A DNA stretch of 64,000 nucleotides, taken from JANYGA01 sp031420415. Its GTDB lineage: Bacteria; Vulcanimicrobiota; Vulcanimicrobiia; Vulcanimicrobiales; Vulcanimicrobiaceae. The stretch covers positions 144,028-208,027 of the forward strand of contig JANOMT010000012.1 in the NCBI GenBank assembly GCA_031420415.1, in the 5' to 3' direction. This document shows, piece after piece, positions 62,500-64,000 of this stretch. The stretch's first letter is position 1; each line of letters opens with the position of its first letter. The notes under the pieces were generated by a model. The model was not told the origin of the DNA. It was given only the letters and a program-made list of their open reading frames with translations, and did no database searches. The position numbers were made by a program, and so were the translations under genes.

Positions 62500-63783
62500 G
62501 TGCTCAGTCGCGCGGGGGGAACGCTCCGCTTTACGTTTTTAGGAAAATTTGCACTCACGACGTTCGCTCTCGCGCTCGTCGTCGCGAGCCTCCTCGCCGT
62601 CTACCTCATTCGCAGCCACGAAGCCGCCCTCGAAGCGAACGAAGCCGCGAGTGCCGCAGGCCAAATCTCGGCGCTCCTCACGAAGCCCATCTCGGCATAC
62701 GCGACGACGAGCGGCCCACCGCCGGCGGCGACGATGCGCGCGCTCGAAACCGTCGAAGCCGACGCGAAACGTTTTCAGTACGTGCTCGGCATGCGACTCT
62801 ACGCGCACGACGGCACGCCGATCTTTCCGGCCGATGCCAAGCGCGTCGACGACGCCGTGCGGCGAACGTTGCAACTGAGCGATCTCTGGTCGCGCGATAC
62901 GGTCAACGCGCGCGGCGAGGAGATACGCACCGAATATTTGCCGTTCGTCTCGACGCTTTCCATCTTCGTCGTTGCGATCGATCTCTCGCGGAGCGAGATG
63001 CGCGGTCAAGCCGCAGGCGAGGGGCGGACCGTGGCAATCGCGACCTGCGGTGCGATCGCGATCGTCTTCTTCAGCCTCGTCGCACTCGTCACGGGGGCAT
63101 CTCGCGAACTCGAGCGGCGCCGCCTTCAAGCGCAAGATACGTTGCTCGGCACGCTCACGATCCTTGCCGACGTGATCGACAAACGTGATCCCTACACGGC
63201 CGGGCACTCACGTCGCGTGGCTACGTACAGCCGCCTTCTCGCAACGGAGCTGCGTTTTGCACCGCTCGAACGCGACACGATCGAACACGCGGCACTGATG
63301 CACGATCTCGGAAAGATCGGCATCCCTGATGCCGTGCTCCTCAAGCCCGCCGGACTCGACGACGAGGAACGCCGGATCATTGGAAGCCATCCCACGATCG
63401 GCGCCGATATCATTCGCTCGTGCGGCACCATGGACGATGTCGTGCCGTGCGTCCTGCACCATCACGAACGGATCGACGGCCGAGGCTATCCCAGTAAATT
63501 ACGCGGCGAATCGATTCCGCGCGGCGCGCGTGCGATCGCCGTCTGCGATTCGTTCGATGCGATGACGACCGATCGTCCCTACCGCCGTGCACTTTCAGTC
63601 GAGACCGCGCTCGCGGAATTGCGCCGCGTCGCCGGTACGCAACTCGATGCCGGATACGTCCTTGCGTTCGAGTCCGTCGTTACCAACATTACGGCCGATC
63701 CCGCAGCGACGCTCCAAATACACGGCATGGAATTCGCGCATCTCTTTCCGGCCGAACGCGAAGCGGTCGCGATCACCTCATAG
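62500..63783 (+). CDS. Membrane HD-GYP domain protein
   Basis: A 427-residue protein: membrane helix (about 12-34), periplasmic sensor region (35-165), second helix (about 178-200), then an HD-GYP domain with ALMHDLGKIGIPDAVL, HHERIDGRGYPSKL and AICDSFDAMTTDRPYR-like motifs (here AVCDSFDAMTTDRPYRRAL). HD-GYP enzymes hydrolyse cyclic di-GMP. The metal-binding His-Asp pair and the GYP are intact, so it should be active. The start is GTG 62500. It lies 6 bases after the ferritin-like gene, so they may share a transcript. Confidence 0.92.
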   Translation: MLSRAGGTLRFTFLGKFALTTFALALVVASLLAVYLIRSHEAALEANEAASAAGQISALLTKPISAYATTSGPPPAATMRALETVEADAKRFQYVLGMRLYAHDGTPIFPADAKRVDDAVRRTLQLSDLWSRDTVNARGEEIRTEYLPFVSTLSIFVVAIDLSRSEMRGQAAGEGRTVAIATCGAIAIVFFSLVALVTGASRELERRRLQAQDTLLGTLTILADVIDKRDPYTAGHSRRVATYSRLLATELRFAPLERDTIEHAALMHDLGKIGIPDAVLLKPAGLDDEERRIIGSHPTIGADIIRSCGTMDDVVPCVLHHHERIDGRGYPSKLRGESIPRGARAIAVCDSFDAMTTDRPYRRALSVETALAELRRVAGTQLDAGYVLAFESVVTNITADPAATLQIHGMEFAHLFPAEREAVAITS

Positions 63784-63810
63784 CGAGATGTGCGACCGCA
63801 AACGACATCG

Positions 63811-63966
63811 TTAGGCCTTGAAATACGTCGCGACGAACGCCGCGAACGGCGTGCCTTCGATCTTGACGTCGACGGCGGCGAGCTTCGCCATCGCACCCGC
63901 CGCACCCGAGCCATCTTTTTCTGCCGAGACGATTGCCGCTGCGACCGCAGCGCGCGTTCCAGCCAT
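63811..63966 (-). CDS. Very small hypothetical protein
   Basis: A 51-residue frame starting MAGTRAAVAAAIVSAEKDGS and ending GTPFAAFVATYFKA. The ATG follows directly after the TGA of the partial upstream frame (TGAATG), consistent with coupling. The Ala-rich, helical start and short size resemble a small subunit or a regulator. The family is not recognised. Confidence 0.45.
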   Translation of the reverse strand: MAGTRAAVAAAIVSAEKDGSGAAGAMAKLAAVDVKIEGTPFAAFVATYFKA

Positions 63967-64000
63967 TCAATGAATGAGGACGGGCCCGTTCGCAGCCTCA
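63967..64000 (-). CDS. C-terminal end of a gene cut by the right edge
   Basis: The last 10 codons before the window edge, reading leftward, end EAANGPVLIH and a TGA stop. Only this tail is visible, so no product can be named. The stop abuts the ATG of the small protein that follows. Confidence 0.4.
   Translation of the reverse strand, partial: EAANGPVLIH

Overview
The window is bacterial, GC-rich and gene-dense. It begins inside the ribosomal str/S10 region (rpsL-rpsG-fusA-tuf-rpsJ, all leftward) and near its right end carries a full-length rpoC, also leftward. Between rpsL and rpoC, which are close neighbours in most bacteria, lie about 46 kb of accessory and housekeeping genes. A predicted C-terminal beta-barrel protein, lipoproteins, an HD-GYP signalling protein and a carotenoid-decoration operon suggest a diderm-type bacterium outside the well-studied phyla. 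An Eremiobacterota-like lineage is a guess from overall flavour and is not demonstrated by the sequence.

Layout. 1-4.55 kb: translation genes with their own promoter just upstream of rpsL. 5-12.4 kb: two orphan oligopeptide-type binding lipoproteins, a protein with a GDPH self-cleavage-type motif, a DHA2 exporter and a zinc alcohol dehydrogenase; ADH, binding protein and MFS form one overlapping operon. 12.4-18.1 kb: small stress-type membrane proteins, two paralogous alpha/beta hydrolases, and a carotenoid operon (GT2, CruF hydratase, acyltransferase). 18.2-30 kb: scattered metabolism (aldolase family, ROK kinase, aldo/keto reductase, SDR plus esterase, MsrB, class III aminotransferase, PPi-type phosphofructokinase) and a retropepsin-like/PDZ protease. 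30-40 kb: a PAS-SpoIIE-HATPase regulator with altered phosphatase motifs, a three-gene cluster of unknown function (coiled coil, DUF3846-like, tail-anchored protein), a DnaQ-like exonuclease, a potassium-channel/RCK protein with an unusual filter, a Fic-fold protein with alanines at two key positions, and a three-S1-domain protein. 40-52.5 kb: radical SAM plus AhpD-like pair, DoxX, two glycosyltransferase-fold proteins, a membrane glycosyltransferase fused to cytochrome c, a GH38 alpha-mannosidase, a photolyase-like protein with its FAD domain at the N-terminus, a secreted HNH-like nuclease and a TPR-LuxR regulator.

52.5-64 kb: rpoC with its own promoter and terminator and no rpoB beside it, then GNAT, clpP, small envelope proteins, and DUF4331, beta-barrel, cupredoxin, ferritin-like and HD-GYP proteins. 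No tRNA, rRNA, insertion sequence, integrase or CRISPR array was recognised. Genes are tightly packed: ATGA start/stop overlaps are common, and six convergent pairs overlap at their 3' ends.

The observations most worth following are the split rpo/str region, the GDPH protein, the Fic and SpoIIE active-site changes, the one-residue-short channel filter, the glycosyltransferase-cytochrome c fusion, the reordered photolyase, and the DUF3846/tail-anchored cluster.
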